A stretch of DNA of 37,148 nucleotides from Clostridia bacterium (GCA_017507855.1 JAFWAE010000020.1:1-37148), one strand, 5' to 3'. Shown: positions 18,139 to 26,226, counted from the first letter of the stretch. Notes: a model not told the origin generated them from the letters alone. Numbers and translations are program-made.

Positions 18139-18862
18139 AATCATGCCGTTGTTCAAAATTATCGTAAGTTTCGCAGAAGCGTGCCGCAAAGGACGGCTCC
18201 TTTCCCTCTGCATATAAATGGGAAATGTCTCCGAAGCTGCTTGTGCGGAAATAGGCAAATCCCTTTTGTCTCTCCTCGGTCACCAAGGTAGTCACAGAGG
18301 TGGGAGCAGCGCAAAAGCCGTGCCAAAGGAGCATGGGAGAAATGCCCAGCAAATGGCTCAAAAGCACGCATTCCAACCCAAAGTGGCAGAAAAAGACCAG
18401 CGTATCCTCATTAGCGCGCTCTGCCCTGTACAGGCGTCCCTGGCGCACATAGCCATGCTCGGCTAAAAGCTTGTCAAGCTCGGCGCCTACTCGTTCGTAT
18501 TCCTCCTGCACCTTGCCCGCCTGCATCACGGGGTGCTTTCCCCAATCCTCAAGGCTGTAAAAACAATCCTCCTTCGTCCAATCCTGCGGGTACCAATCCC
18601 ATGAAATGCTTCCCTTTCTGTCCGGGCGATCAATAATGGGAGGAAATTCCTTCAGCCATTCACACACCTTGGCGGTGCGATTCATTTTTTCAAGCGTATA
18701 TTCCGCTGTGTGCCGAGCGCGACCCAAAGGGGATGTATAAAATGCCGTGATATCCATTTTACAAAGTTTACGGGACAAAAGCTCTGCCTCAATCCTTCCT
18801 TGGGGAGTCAGTGAATCAACAGAATAATCGGGATCCCCGTGGCGAACGATCAAAATCCTCAT
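18137..18862 (-). CDS. Histidine phosphatase superfamily protein
   Basis: A 241-residue phosphoglycerate mutase-like phosphatase. The phospho-accepting His is in RHG (7-9) of MRILIVRHGDPDY; Arg contacts come from YTSPLGRARHTAEY; the second catalytic His is in FFCHFG. An insertion around residues 85-115 (WDWYPQDWTKEDCFYSLEDWGKH) distinguishes it from ordinary mutases and is seen in uncharacterised clostridial members. Substrate unknown. GGAGG precedes the ATG by six bases. It starts 21 bases after the HTH-cupin-acyl-CoA synthetase gene and is likely transcribed with it, hence also under the T-box. Confidence 0.9.
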   Translation of the reverse strand: MRILIVRHGDPDYSVDSLTPQGRIEAELLSRKLCKMDITAFYTSPLGRARHTAEYTLEKMNRTAKVCEWLKEFPPIIDRPDRKGSISWDWYPQDWTKEDCFYSLEDWGKHPVMQAGKVQEEYERVGAELDKLLAEHGYVRQGRLYRAERANEDTLVFFCHFGLECVLLSHLLGISPMLLWHGFCAAPTSVTTLVTEERQKGFAYFRTSSFGDISHLYAEGKEPSFAARFCETYDNFEQRHD

Positions 18863-18883
18863 AAAGTGCCTCCGTCGCTTTCT

Positions 18884-21187
18884 TTATGCGTTGGCTTTTT
18901 CCTGATCCTTTTTACGGATCTCCACACGCCGCACCTTGCCACTGATAGTTTTGGGTAGTTCCTCCACAAATTCCACGATACGGGGATACTTGTAGGGGGC
19001 CGTATGGGTTTTTACGTATTCCTGGATCTCCTTTTTCAGCGCATCCGTACCAACCGTCCCTTTGGTCAGCACAACGGTAGCCTTTACAATTTGGCCACGC
19101 ACCTCGTCGGGTACGGGGGTAACAGCGCATTCCAGCACATAGGGAAGCTCCATGATGACACTTTCGATTTCAAACGGACCAATGCGGTAGCCGCTGGACT
19201 TGATGACATCATCAATGCGGCCAACATACCAAAGATAGCCGTCTTCGTCCATGGTGGCTTGGTCGCCGGTGTGGTAGTAGCCATCGTGCCAGACGTCCCT
19301 GGTCTTTTCCTCGTCCAAATAGTAGCCGATAAAGAGGCCACAGGGTGCTCCGTCCTTGGTACGGATGCAGATCTCGCCCGCATCACCCGTTTTGCATTCA
19401 TTTCCATCGGGATCCAGCACCACCACGTCATAGAGGGGGCTGGGCTTACCCATGGAGCCGATCTTGGGAGTAGATCCTACGAAATTAGCAATGGAAAGAG
19501 TGGTTTCTGTCTGACCGAAGCCCTCCATAATGGTCAGGCCCGTAGCCTTTTTAAATTGATTAAACACCTCGGGATTCAGCGCTTCGCCTGCCGTAGTAGC
19601 GTATTCAATGGAAGAAAGATCGTATTTGGATAAATCCTCCTTGATAAAGAAGCGATACATGGTAGGAGGCGCGCAGAAAGTGGTGATGTGATACTTTTTG
19701 AACAGCGGCAGAATGTCTTCGGAATGAAAACGGTCGAAATCATAAGTAAAGACGGCCGCTTCGCAAAGCCACTGACCGTACAGCTTTCCCCAAAGGGCTT
19801 TTCCCCAGCCCGTATCGGAAATGGTGAAATGCAAGCCGTTGGGATTGACGTTATGCCAATGCTTGGCTGTGGGATAATGGCCCAGGGCGTATTTATACGA
19901 GTGGGTGGCGATACGGGGATAGCCTGTGGTGCCGGAAGTAAACAGCATCAGCATGGGATCGTTGCCGCAGGGGGAATCCTCCTTGCGGTCGAAATGAGTG
20001 CTGAAGCGCTCCATTTCCACGTTGAAATCGTTCCAGCCCTCCTTTTTTCCACCTACAAGCACCTTGATCATGCCGGGAAATTCACGGGCGGCCTTTTCTG
20101 CCTCTGCTGAAACGTCTCCGTCGGCCGTGCAGACAACGGCCTTCACACCCGCGGCCTTGTAGCGGTATACAAAGTCGTGCTCTACCAGCTGATTGGTGGC
20201 AGGGATAGCCACGGCGCCGATCTTGTGCAAAGCCAGCATGCAGAACCAAAATTGATAATGGCGTTTGAGAACCAGCATGACCGTATCTCCCCGCTTGATA
20301 CCGAGGGATTCAAAATAGTTGGCGGTCTTGGCAGAATATTTTTTCATGTCGGAAAAAGTAAAACGGCGCTCGCTCTTGTCGTTACCCACCCACATCATAG
20401 CCAGCTTCTGCGGATCCTTTTCCGCAATGGCATCCACACAGTCAAAAGCAAAGTTGAAGCTGTCGTCATTATGGAAGGAGATGCCGTTAAACACACCGTT
20501 TTCATCGTAAAAGGAGGTCACGAAGCGATCGGCCACCGTGTGGGGCTCGTCCTCGGCCACAGCGGTCACCTTGGTAGCCATGAAGGGAGCTTCCGGATAT
20601 TCCTCACTGACTTGCCCGTCGTGAGGGTTGAGCACGACGGCATGGAATTCACAGCCTCCCTCGCTGGCGGCGATCATGCCGTGGGGGATAAGGCTGTTGT
20701 AAAAGATGGAATCGCCCTCGTTGAGCACGTCCACGTGGTTGCCGATCTGCACCTTCAGCGAACCCTTTACGATCACGTCAAATTCCTGGCCGTTATGGGA
20801 GTTCAGTTTCATAGGTGCATTTTGCTCCTCTGCCAGATAGGGAAATTTGACCAAAAAGGGCTCGGCCATTTTGTCTTTGAATTTGGGGGCCAGGTTATTG
20901 TACACAACGCCCTGCTTTTTAATGATCTTCAGGCCCTCGCCCTTTCGGGTAATGGCAAAGGAGGTCAGTGTGGTGCTGGTACCCTCCAGCAGATCCACTA
21001 CCTCTACTCCACAAGCTTTGGCACATTTGTAAATGAAGGTAAAGCTGAAATCCGTTTCGCCCGCTTCCAGCACCAGGTAGTCTTCCACAGACACACCCGT
21101 CAGCTTGGCCAGCTCTTCCTGAGAATAACCTTTGGCCTCACGCAGGTCTTTAATTCTGCCCGCAACCTCTTTCAAACTGTACTCCAT
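18884..21187 (-). CDS. HTH-cupin-acyl-CoA synthetase fusion (AMP-forming, medium-chain type)
   Basis: A 767-residue fusion. Residues 7-65 are an XRE helix-turn-helix (GYSQEELAKLTGVSVEDYLVLE); 110-188 are a cupin (SHNGQEFDVIVKGSLKV, NEGDSIFYNSLIPHG); 240-767 are an adenylate-forming ligase. The P-loop is FTSGTTG (416-422), FGQTET and YHTGDQATMDEDGYLWYVGR follow, and catalytic Lys751 is in TISGKVRR. SDTGWGKALWGKLYGQW and CAPPTMYRFF resemble medium-chain/branched acyl-CoA synthetases more than acetyl-CoA synthetase. It should convert a carboxylic acid, ATP and CoA to acyl-CoA, perhaps sensing acid through the cupin. The ATG has AAAGGAG upstream. A T-box leader controls transcription, which is unusual for this enzyme class. 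Confidence 0.9.
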   Translation of the reverse strand: MEYSLKEVAGRIKDLREAKGYSQEELAKLTGVSVEDYLVLEAGETDFSFTFIYKCAKACGVEVVDLLEGTSTTLTSFAITRKGEGLKIIKKQGVVYNNLAPKFKDKMAEPFLVKFPYLAEEQNAPMKLNSHNGQEFDVIVKGSLKVQIGNHVDVLNEGDSIFYNSLIPHGMIAASEGGCEFHAVVLNPHDGQVSEEYPEAPFMATKVTAVAEDEPHTVADRFVTSFYDENGVFNGISFHNDDSFNFAFDCVDAIAEKDPQKLAMMWVGNDKSERRFTFSDMKKYSAKTANYFESLGIKRGDTVMLVLKRHYQFWFCMLALHKIGAVAIPATNQLVEHDFVYRYKAAGVKAVVCTADGDVSAEAEKAAREFPGMIKVLVGGKKEGWNDFNVEMERFSTHFDRKEDSPCGNDPMLMLFTSGTTGYPRIATHSYKYALGHYPTAKHWHNVNPNGLHFTISDTGWGKALWGKLYGQWLCEAAVFTYDFDRFHSEDILPLFKKYHITTFCAPPTMYRFFIKEDLSKYDLSSIEYATTAGEALNPEVFNQFKKATGLTIMEGFGQTETTLSIANFVGSTPKIGSMGKPSPLYDVVVLDPDGNECKTGDAGEICIRTKDGAPCGLFIGYYLDEEKTRDVWHDGYYHTGDQATMDEDGYLWYVGRIDDVIKSSGYRIGPFEIESVIMELPYVLECAVTPVPDEVRGQIVKATVVLTKGTVGTDALKKEIQEYVKTHTAPYKYPRIVEFVEELPKTISGKVRRVEIRKKDQEKANA

Positions 21188-21244
21188 TGTGTTTTGCTCC
21201 TTTCGTTTCCGTTTTTCCCGATGGGATTTTTTACGGACTTGAAT

Positions 21245-21531
21245 AAAACAAAAAAACCCGTCTCAAAATTGCTTTTTGAGACGAGTTTCCAAACCCGCGG
21301 TACCACTCAAATTGCGGAACGATGTTCCGCCACCTTCAGGCTCTGACAAGCCCTTTGCTTTCACGCAGCATTACGGGAGGAGCCTACCTGCAAAAATGCC
21401 CTCGGTCCTCCGACTCGGAAGTGATGGGTCATTGGAAAACTTTGCCATTGGCTTGCAGCAACCGCCAACTCTCTCAAGGCTCCGCCTTCCGACCGTCTTC
21501 GTCGCAGTCGTTTTTTGTGATATTCAAATCT
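21245..21531 (-). promoter_or_regulatory. T-box riboswitch leader
   Basis: On the minus strand a leader of about 285 bases has all hallmarks of a tRNA-sensing T-box. The T-box core TGGTACCGCGG is at 21305-21295, right after a GCGGAAC/GTTCCGC stem. A terminator hairpin with T run follows at 21288-21245. Stem I closes with CGACT (21510-21506) paired to AGTCG (21415-21411), contains the conserved GAGAGAG plus GUUGGC...GCCAAU apical hairpin, and presents AUC (21425-21423) as the likeliest specifier, followed by the expected A. The UGGU bulge would pair with a tRNA ending ACCA. It controls the acyl-CoA synthetase fusion gene. T-box identity is firm; the specifier is tentative. Confidence 0.92.
21246..21288 (-). 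terminator. Regulated terminator of the T-box
   Basis: AAACTCGTCTCAAAA pairs with TTTTGAGACGGGTTT (one G-U pair) and is followed by seven Ts on the minus strand. The T-box core upstream would form the competing antiterminator when uncharged tRNA binds. Confidence 0.92.
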
Positions 21532-21537
21532 AGGCCC

Positions 21538-21566
21538 ATTATACTCCGCCGTTTTTTTCTTGTCAA
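21538..21566 (-). promoter_or_regulatory. Promoter of the T-box transcript
   Basis: Perfect TTGACA (21566-21561), a 17-base spacer and perfect TATAAT (21543-21538) on the minus strand, placing the start of transcription near 21531. A strong constitutive promoter fits control by attenuation. Confidence 0.92.
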
Positions 21567-21623
21567 GGGGTTTGAAAAAAATTTTTTTGCTGTTTTGATC
21601 CCTCCGTGAAACGGCGGATAGGG

Positions 21624-22286
21624 TCACTTGATCAATTCCAGGTTTTGAGTTTTTACGGCGTTTATATAATCTTGAACCGTTTTGATCTCGGTATCGGTCA
21701 GGATACCCGATAAGCCTATATCGCCAAGTCGGTGGGCATCCGAGCCTGCCGTGCATGGTTTTCCATACTCCACCGAAGCGGCCAGGGCCTCTTCGTTGTG
21801 GTTGCGGTGGCGAGGATGGGAATTATATACCTCAAAGGCGTCAGCCGCATGGGGCATGGGGTAGCAGATCTCATCGCGGAAGGGGTGTCCCTGCACGACG
21901 TATCCGCCTTTTTCTTTTGCATAAAGATAAAATTCCGCTGTCGTCATCTCAAACAGATCTTCCTTTTGCCACAGATCTTCAGGCCGGATCCCGTACACAA
22001 GAAAATGGTTAAAGCTTTCGCGGAACTTGATCTCAGGGGCCCAAAGCACACGCAACCCGATCTTATCTCCCTCTTCTTTGGCCAAAGTGTAGCCGAGAGA
22101 AGTTTGCTCCACATATTCCTTGAGAGTGAAGTCCGGTTTCCCTTCTCCACAGTACCAGTTAAAATGGTCGGTGATAAAAATCGTCGTGTAGCCCGCTTCT
22201 TTATAAAGCCTTGCCATTTCCGCAGCGGGAAGCAAGCCGCAAATGCTGGATTCCTTTGTATGAACGTGGGGGTCGCATTTATACAT
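21624..22286 (-). CDS. PHP domain protein (metal-dependent phosphoesterase)
   Basis: A 220-residue PHP-fold hydrolase. Metal-binding motifs are in order: HVHT (7-10), ITDHFNW near 38, a Glu in WAPEIKFRE, QGHPFR, NSHPRHRNHNEE and GSDAHRLGDIG near the C-terminus. The set fits a trinuclear metal centre as in histidinol phosphatase or YciV-type nucleoside phosphatases; the short length and divergent neighbours give no substrate. AAGGA lies nine bases upstream of the ATG. It has its own consensus promoter with an inverted repeat in the leader. It lies between the AraC regulator and the T-box-controlled operon on the same strand. Confidence 0.9.
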   Translation of the reverse strand: MYKCDPHVHTKESSICGLLPAAEMARLYKEAGYTTIFITDHFNWYCGEGKPDFTLKEYVEQTSLGYTLAKEEGDKIGLRVLWAPEIKFRESFNHFLVYGIRPEDLWQKEDLFEMTTAEFYLYAKEKGGYVVQGHPFRDEICYPMPHAADAFEVYNSHPRHRNHNEEALAASVEYGKPCTAGSDAHRLGDIGLSGILTDTEIKTVQDYINAVKTQNLELIK

Positions 22287-22312
22287 GTAAATTTTCGTCC
22301 TTCCGCTTTTTC

Positions 22313-22331
22313 AGCCAACGGTAAGTTGGCT
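22313..22331 (-). promoter_or_regulatory. Inverted repeat in the PHP gene leader
   Basis: AGCCAAC, five bases, GTTGGCT: a perfect 7-bp inverted repeat just after the predicted transcription start. It could be a repressor operator or a 5-prime stabilising hairpin; there is no T run on the minus strand. Confidence 0.5.
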
Positions 22332-22344
22332 CTTTTCCACCAAC

Positions 22345-22373
22345 ATTATATTCCGGCATAGGAACGATGTCAA
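22345..22373 (-). promoter_or_regulatory. Promoter of the PHP gene
   Basis: Perfect TTGACA (22373-22368), 17 bases, perfect TATAAT (22350-22345) in the gap after the AraC gene. Confidence 0.88.
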
Positions 22374-22384
22374 TGTCGTTTGGG

Positions 22385-23182
22385 TTACTTTGCTGGGCAT
22401 TTTTCTTCTTTTTCCTGTCTTTTGGTCGCAACATTGCGGGCACACCGGTATTCTGAGGGAGACATCTTCGTTTCATGTCTGAATTCCCGATCGAAAGCCC
22501 GCAGAGAAGCAAAACCGCTGTCTGCTCCCACCTCCTCAATGCTTTTCGCGGATCGCAAAAGAAGATCTTTGCTTTTAGCTACCCGCAAACTGTTGACATA
22601 TTGCCGAAATGAGATCCCCACCTTCCTTTTAAAGAGTTTGGAAACATAGGCATAATCATACCCGATCTCTTCGGCGACATCCCTCAAAAGGCATTTGTTG
22701 TTAAAATTCTTTTCCGCAAACAAAAGTAAAGGCACCAGCACACGGCTTTCGTTTTGATTAGGGCTTTTCACGTATTCACGGCCGCGGTCAAACTGTCCGC
22801 AAATAAAATAGGCCACGGATTTACGGTGAAACAGATTCTCCCGCGGCATATTCTCGGGCAAACTGCAAAAAAACGTATTATCCGCGGGAATACGCCCCTC
22901 CGTTTTTTTGACAAAGGTGGCTACCATGTCGGGAGAAAAGATGCACATACGGACCCGTCCCGTTTCCAAAGACGTGTAGGAGTGGGGCTGCAGGGGGAAC
23001 ACCAACATAGCTTCCCCCTCCTTGAGTACGTATTTTTTGTCCCCAATATGGATCTCGGTGACTCCGCTCACCTGCTCGCAATACTCAAAGGATCTGTGAA
23101 TATGCAAAGGAAAATTCAGATTTTTATCTTCGTATAACTGAAAATAATTTTCGCTCAAAGAGTGCTGCGGTTCAAAAAACAT
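22385..23182 (-). CDS. AraC-family transcriptional regulator with N-terminal cupin
   Basis: A 265-residue regulator, likely sugar responsive. The N-terminal cupin-like ligand domain (about 20-95: FPLHIHRSFEYCEQVSG, then LKEGEAMLVFPLQPHSY) carries His residues typical of AraC sugar pockets. The C-terminal 100 residues hold two helix-turn-helix units (LLRDVAEEIGYDYAYVSKLFKRKVGISFRQYVNSLRV, then SIEEVGADSGFASLRAFDREFRHETKMSPSEYR). GGAGGAG lies upstream of the ATG. It is transcribed divergently from the first Gfo/Idh/MocA gene, the usual position of a local activator, and an inverted repeat lies in the shared intergenic region. Confidence 0.93.
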   Translation of the reverse strand: MFFEPQHSLSENYFQLYEDKNLNFPLHIHRSFEYCEQVSGVTEIHIGDKKYVLKEGEAMLVFPLQPHSYTSLETGRVRMCIFSPDMVATFVKKTEGRIPADNTFFCSLPENMPRENLFHRKSVAYFICGQFDRGREYVKSPNQNESRVLVPLLLFAEKNFNNKCLLRDVAEEIGYDYAYVSKLFKRKVGISFRQYVNSLRVAKSKDLLLRSAKSIEEVGADSGFASLRAFDREFRHETKMSPSEYRCARNVATKRQEKEEKCPAK

Positions 23183-23195
23183 AAATCTCCTCCAA

Positions 23196-23212
23196 AAGAC
23201 TATTTTTGTCTT
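23196..23212. promoter_or_regulatory. Inverted repeat, possible operator in the araC-idh divergent region
   Basis: AAGAC, seven bases, GTCTT. It lies at the predicted transcription start of the AraC gene, where binding could cause autorepression. Confidence 0.4.
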
Positions 23213-23214
23213 AT

Positions 23215-23243
23215 ATTGTACTATATTTGGTCTGTTTTTTCAA
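23215..23243 (-). promoter_or_regulatory. Promoter of the AraC regulator gene
   Basis: On the minus strand TTGAAA (23243-23238), 17 bases, TACAAT (23220-23215). On the plus strand only a TAAAAT without a recognisable -35 is seen before the dehydrogenase gene, which suggests activator dependence. Confidence 0.65.
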
Positions 23244-23300
23244 GTCCAAGCATAGTAAAATATTCTCAATCTCCTGAATTTACAGAAAGGAACAGAAATT

Positions 23301-24347
23301 ATGCAAAAGATCGGTTTGGCCATTGCAGGCTTTGGCGGCATGGCCCATTTTCACGCTGGAAACTTTAAACAAATGGAACGCGTTTTGGTAAAGGGAATCT
23401 TTGACATTAATCCTGCCGTGGCGGAGCGTGCCCGCGAAGACGGGTATCATACATACGCAAACTTGGAGGAGATGGTGTCTGACCCCGAGGTACAGATCGT
23501 CCTCATCGCCACTCCCAACGAAGCCCACCGTCCCATTGCTTTAGCGGCCATGAATGCAGGCAAGCACGTCTTCTGCGAAAAGCCCGTGGCGCTCAATTCC
23601 GAGGAATTGCAAGAAATGATCGACTGCGCTGTAAAAAACAATGTTCTCTTCACCGTGGATCAGAACCGCCGCATGGATCACGATTTTCTTACCGTCAAGC
23701 GCATCTACGAGGAAAATCTGTTGGGTGAGTTGTTCTGCGTGGAAAGCCGCGTCCACGGCTCCCGCGGCATTCCCGGCGACTGGCGCAAGGAGCGCGAGCA
23801 CGGCGGCGGCATGGTGCTGGACTGGGGCATTCACCTCTTCGACCAGTTGCTGATGCTCACGGATATGAAGGTTAAGAGTGTATACGCCAAATTGCATCAC
23901 CTGACCTGCTCCGAGGTAGACGACGGCTTCAAGGTGATCCTGACATGGGAAAATGGGATGACGGCCTTGGCCGAGGTGGGCACCAGTCACTTTATCAATA
24001 TGCCCCGTTGGGCTGTACAAGGCATTAACGGCACGGCCGTCATCCGCAGTTTTAACAACGATGGCGAAATGGTCTGCGCCCGTTGCAAACCCGGTGCCGA
24101 TGCCGTTCCCGTCCGCACAGCCGCAGGTCTGACCAAGACGATGGCGCCCCGTACGGACGATACCATCGTCACCTTGCCCCTGCCCGAGGTGAGCGGATCC
24201 ATTTTCGATGTATATAACAATGTTTTTGACGCCTTAGAGGGTAAGTGTGAGCCTTGGGTCACCCATGCTCACCTGCAACGCAGTATGCGCCTGATGGAGG
24301 CGGTCTTTGAGTCCGACAAACTGGGGCAAGCTATTGATTTTGAATAA
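23301..24347 (+). CDS. Gfo/Idh/MocA family oxidoreductase, copy A
   Basis: NAD(P)-dependent dehydrogenase, 348 residues, of the glucose-fructose oxidoreductase/inositol dehydrogenase family, which oxidises a sugar or cyclitol hydroxyl to a ketone. The N-terminal Rossmann motif is AGFGGMAH (9-16); the conserved EKP is 93-95 with catalytic Lys94; the second catalytic pair is Asp174 and His178 in LDWGIH. AAAGGA precedes the ATG by ten bases. It heads an operon with a ThuA protein and another dehydrogenase, divergent from an AraC regulator. A copy 92 percent identical in protein (28 differences in 348 by my count) lies at 28345-29391. Substrate unknown; the context suggests a keto-sugar route. 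Confidence 0.93.
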   Translation: MQKIGLAIAGFGGMAHFHAGNFKQMERVLVKGIFDINPAVAERAREDGYHTYANLEEMVSDPEVQIVLIATPNEAHRPIALAAMNAGKHVFCEKPVALNSEELQEMIDCAVKNNVLFTVDQNRRMDHDFLTVKRIYEENLLGELFCVESRVHGSRGIPGDWRKEREHGGGMVLDWGIHLFDQLLMLTDMKVKSVYAKLHHLTCSEVDDGFKVILTWENGMTALAEVGTSHFINMPRWAVQGINGTAVIRSFNNDGEMVCARCKPGADAVPVRTAAGLTKTMAPRTDDTIVTLPLPEVSGSIFDVYNNVFDALEGKCEPWVTHAHLQRSMRLMEAVFESDKLGQAIDFE

Positions 24348-24387
24348 AAAAACAGATATTTTTACAGGTAGAAAGGAGCTTGTAGCG

Positions 24388-25110
24388 ATGAAAAAAGCAT
24401 TGATCTTCTATGGTGGCTGGATCGGCCACGAACCCGATAAGGTCTCTCTTCGCTTCCAAGGCATTTTGGAGCGTAACGGCTTTGAGGTGGACCGTGTGGA
24501 GGGGTTGGAATGTCTGGCGGACAGAGAGAAACTTCTGACTTACGATCTGATCGTCCCCATCTATACCTGCGAAACGTTACTCGGGGAATACGAGGCAAAC
24601 GTGTCTTATGCCGTCAGCCGTGGTGTGGGTATGGCAGGCTGTCACGGCGGCATGTGTGATGCCTTTCGCAATTCCACGCAGTGGCAGTTTATGACGGGCG
24701 GCCAATGGGTCAGCCATCCCGGTGGCGACGGCATCCCTTATACCGTCAATATTTGTCACGGTGCCAACCCTATTACAGAGGGGTTGGAGGATTTCCAGGT
24801 ATCGTCGGAGCACTACTACGTCCATATCGATCCCGCCATTGAGATTCTGGCGACTACCCGTTTTCCCCTGGTCAATTACTACCACGCATCCAATAAGCCT
24901 GTGGACGTCCCCGTAGCCTGGACAAAATTTTGGGGGTACGGCCGAGTGTTTTACTGCAGCCTGGGGCACCACGACGATGTGTTCGACAATTCTCCCACGG
25001 CCAGCGTACTGATGGAGCGTGGCATGCTTTGGGCGGCAGGCGGCAAGGAATACATCGAAGCCCATGACTTTGATTTGACCAAATACGATAACACCGCAAA
25101 AATGTATTAA
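24388..25110 (+). CDS. ThuA domain-containing protein, first copy
   Basis: A 240-residue protein of the ThuA group, a glutamine-amidotransferase-like fold seen in trehalose-utilisation and other sugar operons beside Gfo/Idh/MocA dehydrogenases. Typical motifs are IFYGGWIGHEPDKV at the start, IVPIYTCE, the GMAGCHGGMCDAFR turn that resembles the class I amidotransferase elbow with a Cys, and the C-terminal WGYGRVFYCSLGHHDDVF strand. ThuA biochemistry is poorly defined; a role on 3-keto sugars is inferred from gene neighbours. The ATG at 24388 has AAGGAG upstream; it begins 40 bases after copy A and 15 bases before the next dehydrogenase. Confidence 0.88.
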   Translation: MKKALIFYGGWIGHEPDKVSLRFQGILERNGFEVDRVEGLECLADREKLLTYDLIVPIYTCETLLGEYEANVSYAVSRGVGMAGCHGGMCDAFRNSTQWQFMTGGQWVSHPGGDGIPYTVNICHGANPITEGLEDFQVSSEHYYVHIDPAIEILATTRFPLVNYYHASNKPVDVPVAWTKFWGYGRVFYCSLGHHDDVFDNSPTASVLMERGMLWAAGGKEYIEAHDFDLTKYDNTAKMY

Positions 25111-25125
25111 AACGGAGGAAAACAT

Positions 25126-26226
25126 ATGTTAAAAGTAGGCATGGTAGGTGTAGGTGCCATCAGCGGTATCTATCTGCAGAATTTTGATCAGGTGTTCAAG
25201 GACGTCAAGCTTGTGGCTGTTTGCGACCTGATCCGCGAGCGCGCGGAAAACGCCCAAAAAAGGTACAACATTCCCAAGCTGTATGACACGATGGAAGAGC
25301 TTTTTGCCGATCCCGAGATCGATATTGTCCTTAATCTGACACGTCCTTACGAGCATTTTGAGGTCTCCAAGGGAGCCTTGCTGGCCGGCAAGCACGTCTA
25401 TTCCGAAAAGCCCCTGGGTGCTGATTGGGAGGAAGGAGTAGAGCTGGTGAAACTGGCGCAGGAGCGCGGTCTGTGGCTTGGCGGTGCTCCTGACACCTTT
25501 ATGGGCGCAGGCATTCAGTCCTGCCGCAAATTCATTGACGAGGGCAATCTGGGCGAGGTCATCGGCGGCCGTTGCATATTTGCTTATCACGGCCACGAAA
25601 CCTGGCATCCCGATCCCGATTTCTATTATCAGCGCGGCGGCGGCCCTCTGATGGATATGGGTCCGTATTACATCACGGCTTTGATCAATTTGCTGGGCAA
25701 GGTCAAGAGTGTCTACGGAACCTCCCGTACCACCTTTAAGGAGCGCTTGATCACCTCTCAGCCCCACGACGGCGAGATCATCCACGTCAGCGTTCCCACC
25801 CATTATGAGGCTCTCCTCAATTTTGAATGCGGCGCTACCATTTCCATGCTCATGTCCTTCGATATGTACGAGAACACCCAGACGATCAATCTTTACGGCA
25901 CTAAGGGAAACCTTCGCGTTCCTGATCCCAACGGCTTCGGCCCCCGCGAGAACATCCGCTTCTTCGACGGCGCCACGCAGGAGGAAACGGGGATTGGTTA
26001 TTCCTTCGATTATAGCGAAAACTCCCGTTGCCTGGGGCTGGACGATATGGCCGCGGCTATCGAGCAGGGCAGAACGCCCCGCGCCTCTTATCTGCAGACC
26101 TACCACGTGTTGGAGGTCATGATGGGCATTATGAAAAGCGCCGAAACGGGAGCCCCCTATGTTCTCACCACCGATTTCCAGCGTCAAGCTCCTATGGATC
26201 CCTCCCTCCCTCGGGGAATTTTGTAA
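25126..26226 (+). CDS. Gfo/Idh/MocA family oxidoreductase, member B (His-to-Tyr variant)
   Basis: A 366-residue dehydrogenase of a different branch from copy A. The Rossmann motif is VGVGAISGIY (7-16) and EKP is 94-96. In the usual D-x3-H catalytic motif it reads DMGPYY, with Asp177 kept and Tyr181 where His is normal. HGHETWHPDPDFYYQRGGGPLMD is characteristic of this sub-branch. The Tyr suggests altered chemistry, for example a different proton relay, though related members with GPYY are known. GGAGG lies before the ATG. Last gene of the first operon; a bidirectional hairpin shared with a tRNA lies about 130 bases downstream. Confidence 0.9.
   Translation: MLKVGMVGVGAISGIYLQNFDQVFKDVKLVAVCDLIRERAENAQKRYNIPKLYDTMEELFADPEIDIVLNLTRPYEHFEVSKGALLAGKHVYSEKPLGADWEEGVELVKLAQERGLWLGGAPDTFMGAGIQSCRKFIDEGNLGEVIGGRCIFAYHGHETWHPDPDFYYQRGGGPLMDMGPYYITALINLLGKVKSVYGTSRTTFKERLITSQPHDGEIIHVSVPTHYEALLNFECGATISMLMSFDMYENTQTINLYGTKGNLRVPDPNGFGPRENIRFFDGATQEETGIGYSFDYSENSRCLGLDDMAAAIEQGRTPRASYLQTYHVLEVMMGIMKSAETGAPYVLTTDFQRQAPMDPSLPRGIL

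Noticed and set aside
20177..21346. Open frame on the plus strand through the HTH-cupin part and the T-box
   Set aside because: It crosses an RNA regulatory element and the antisense of a recognised fusion protein.
22279..22422. Small minus-strand frame ending in GKEPTYRWLKKRKDENLHV
   Set aside because: Protein-like at first sight, but it contains a perfect TTGACA-17-TATAAT promoter and lacks a ribosome site; it is the PHP gene's control region.
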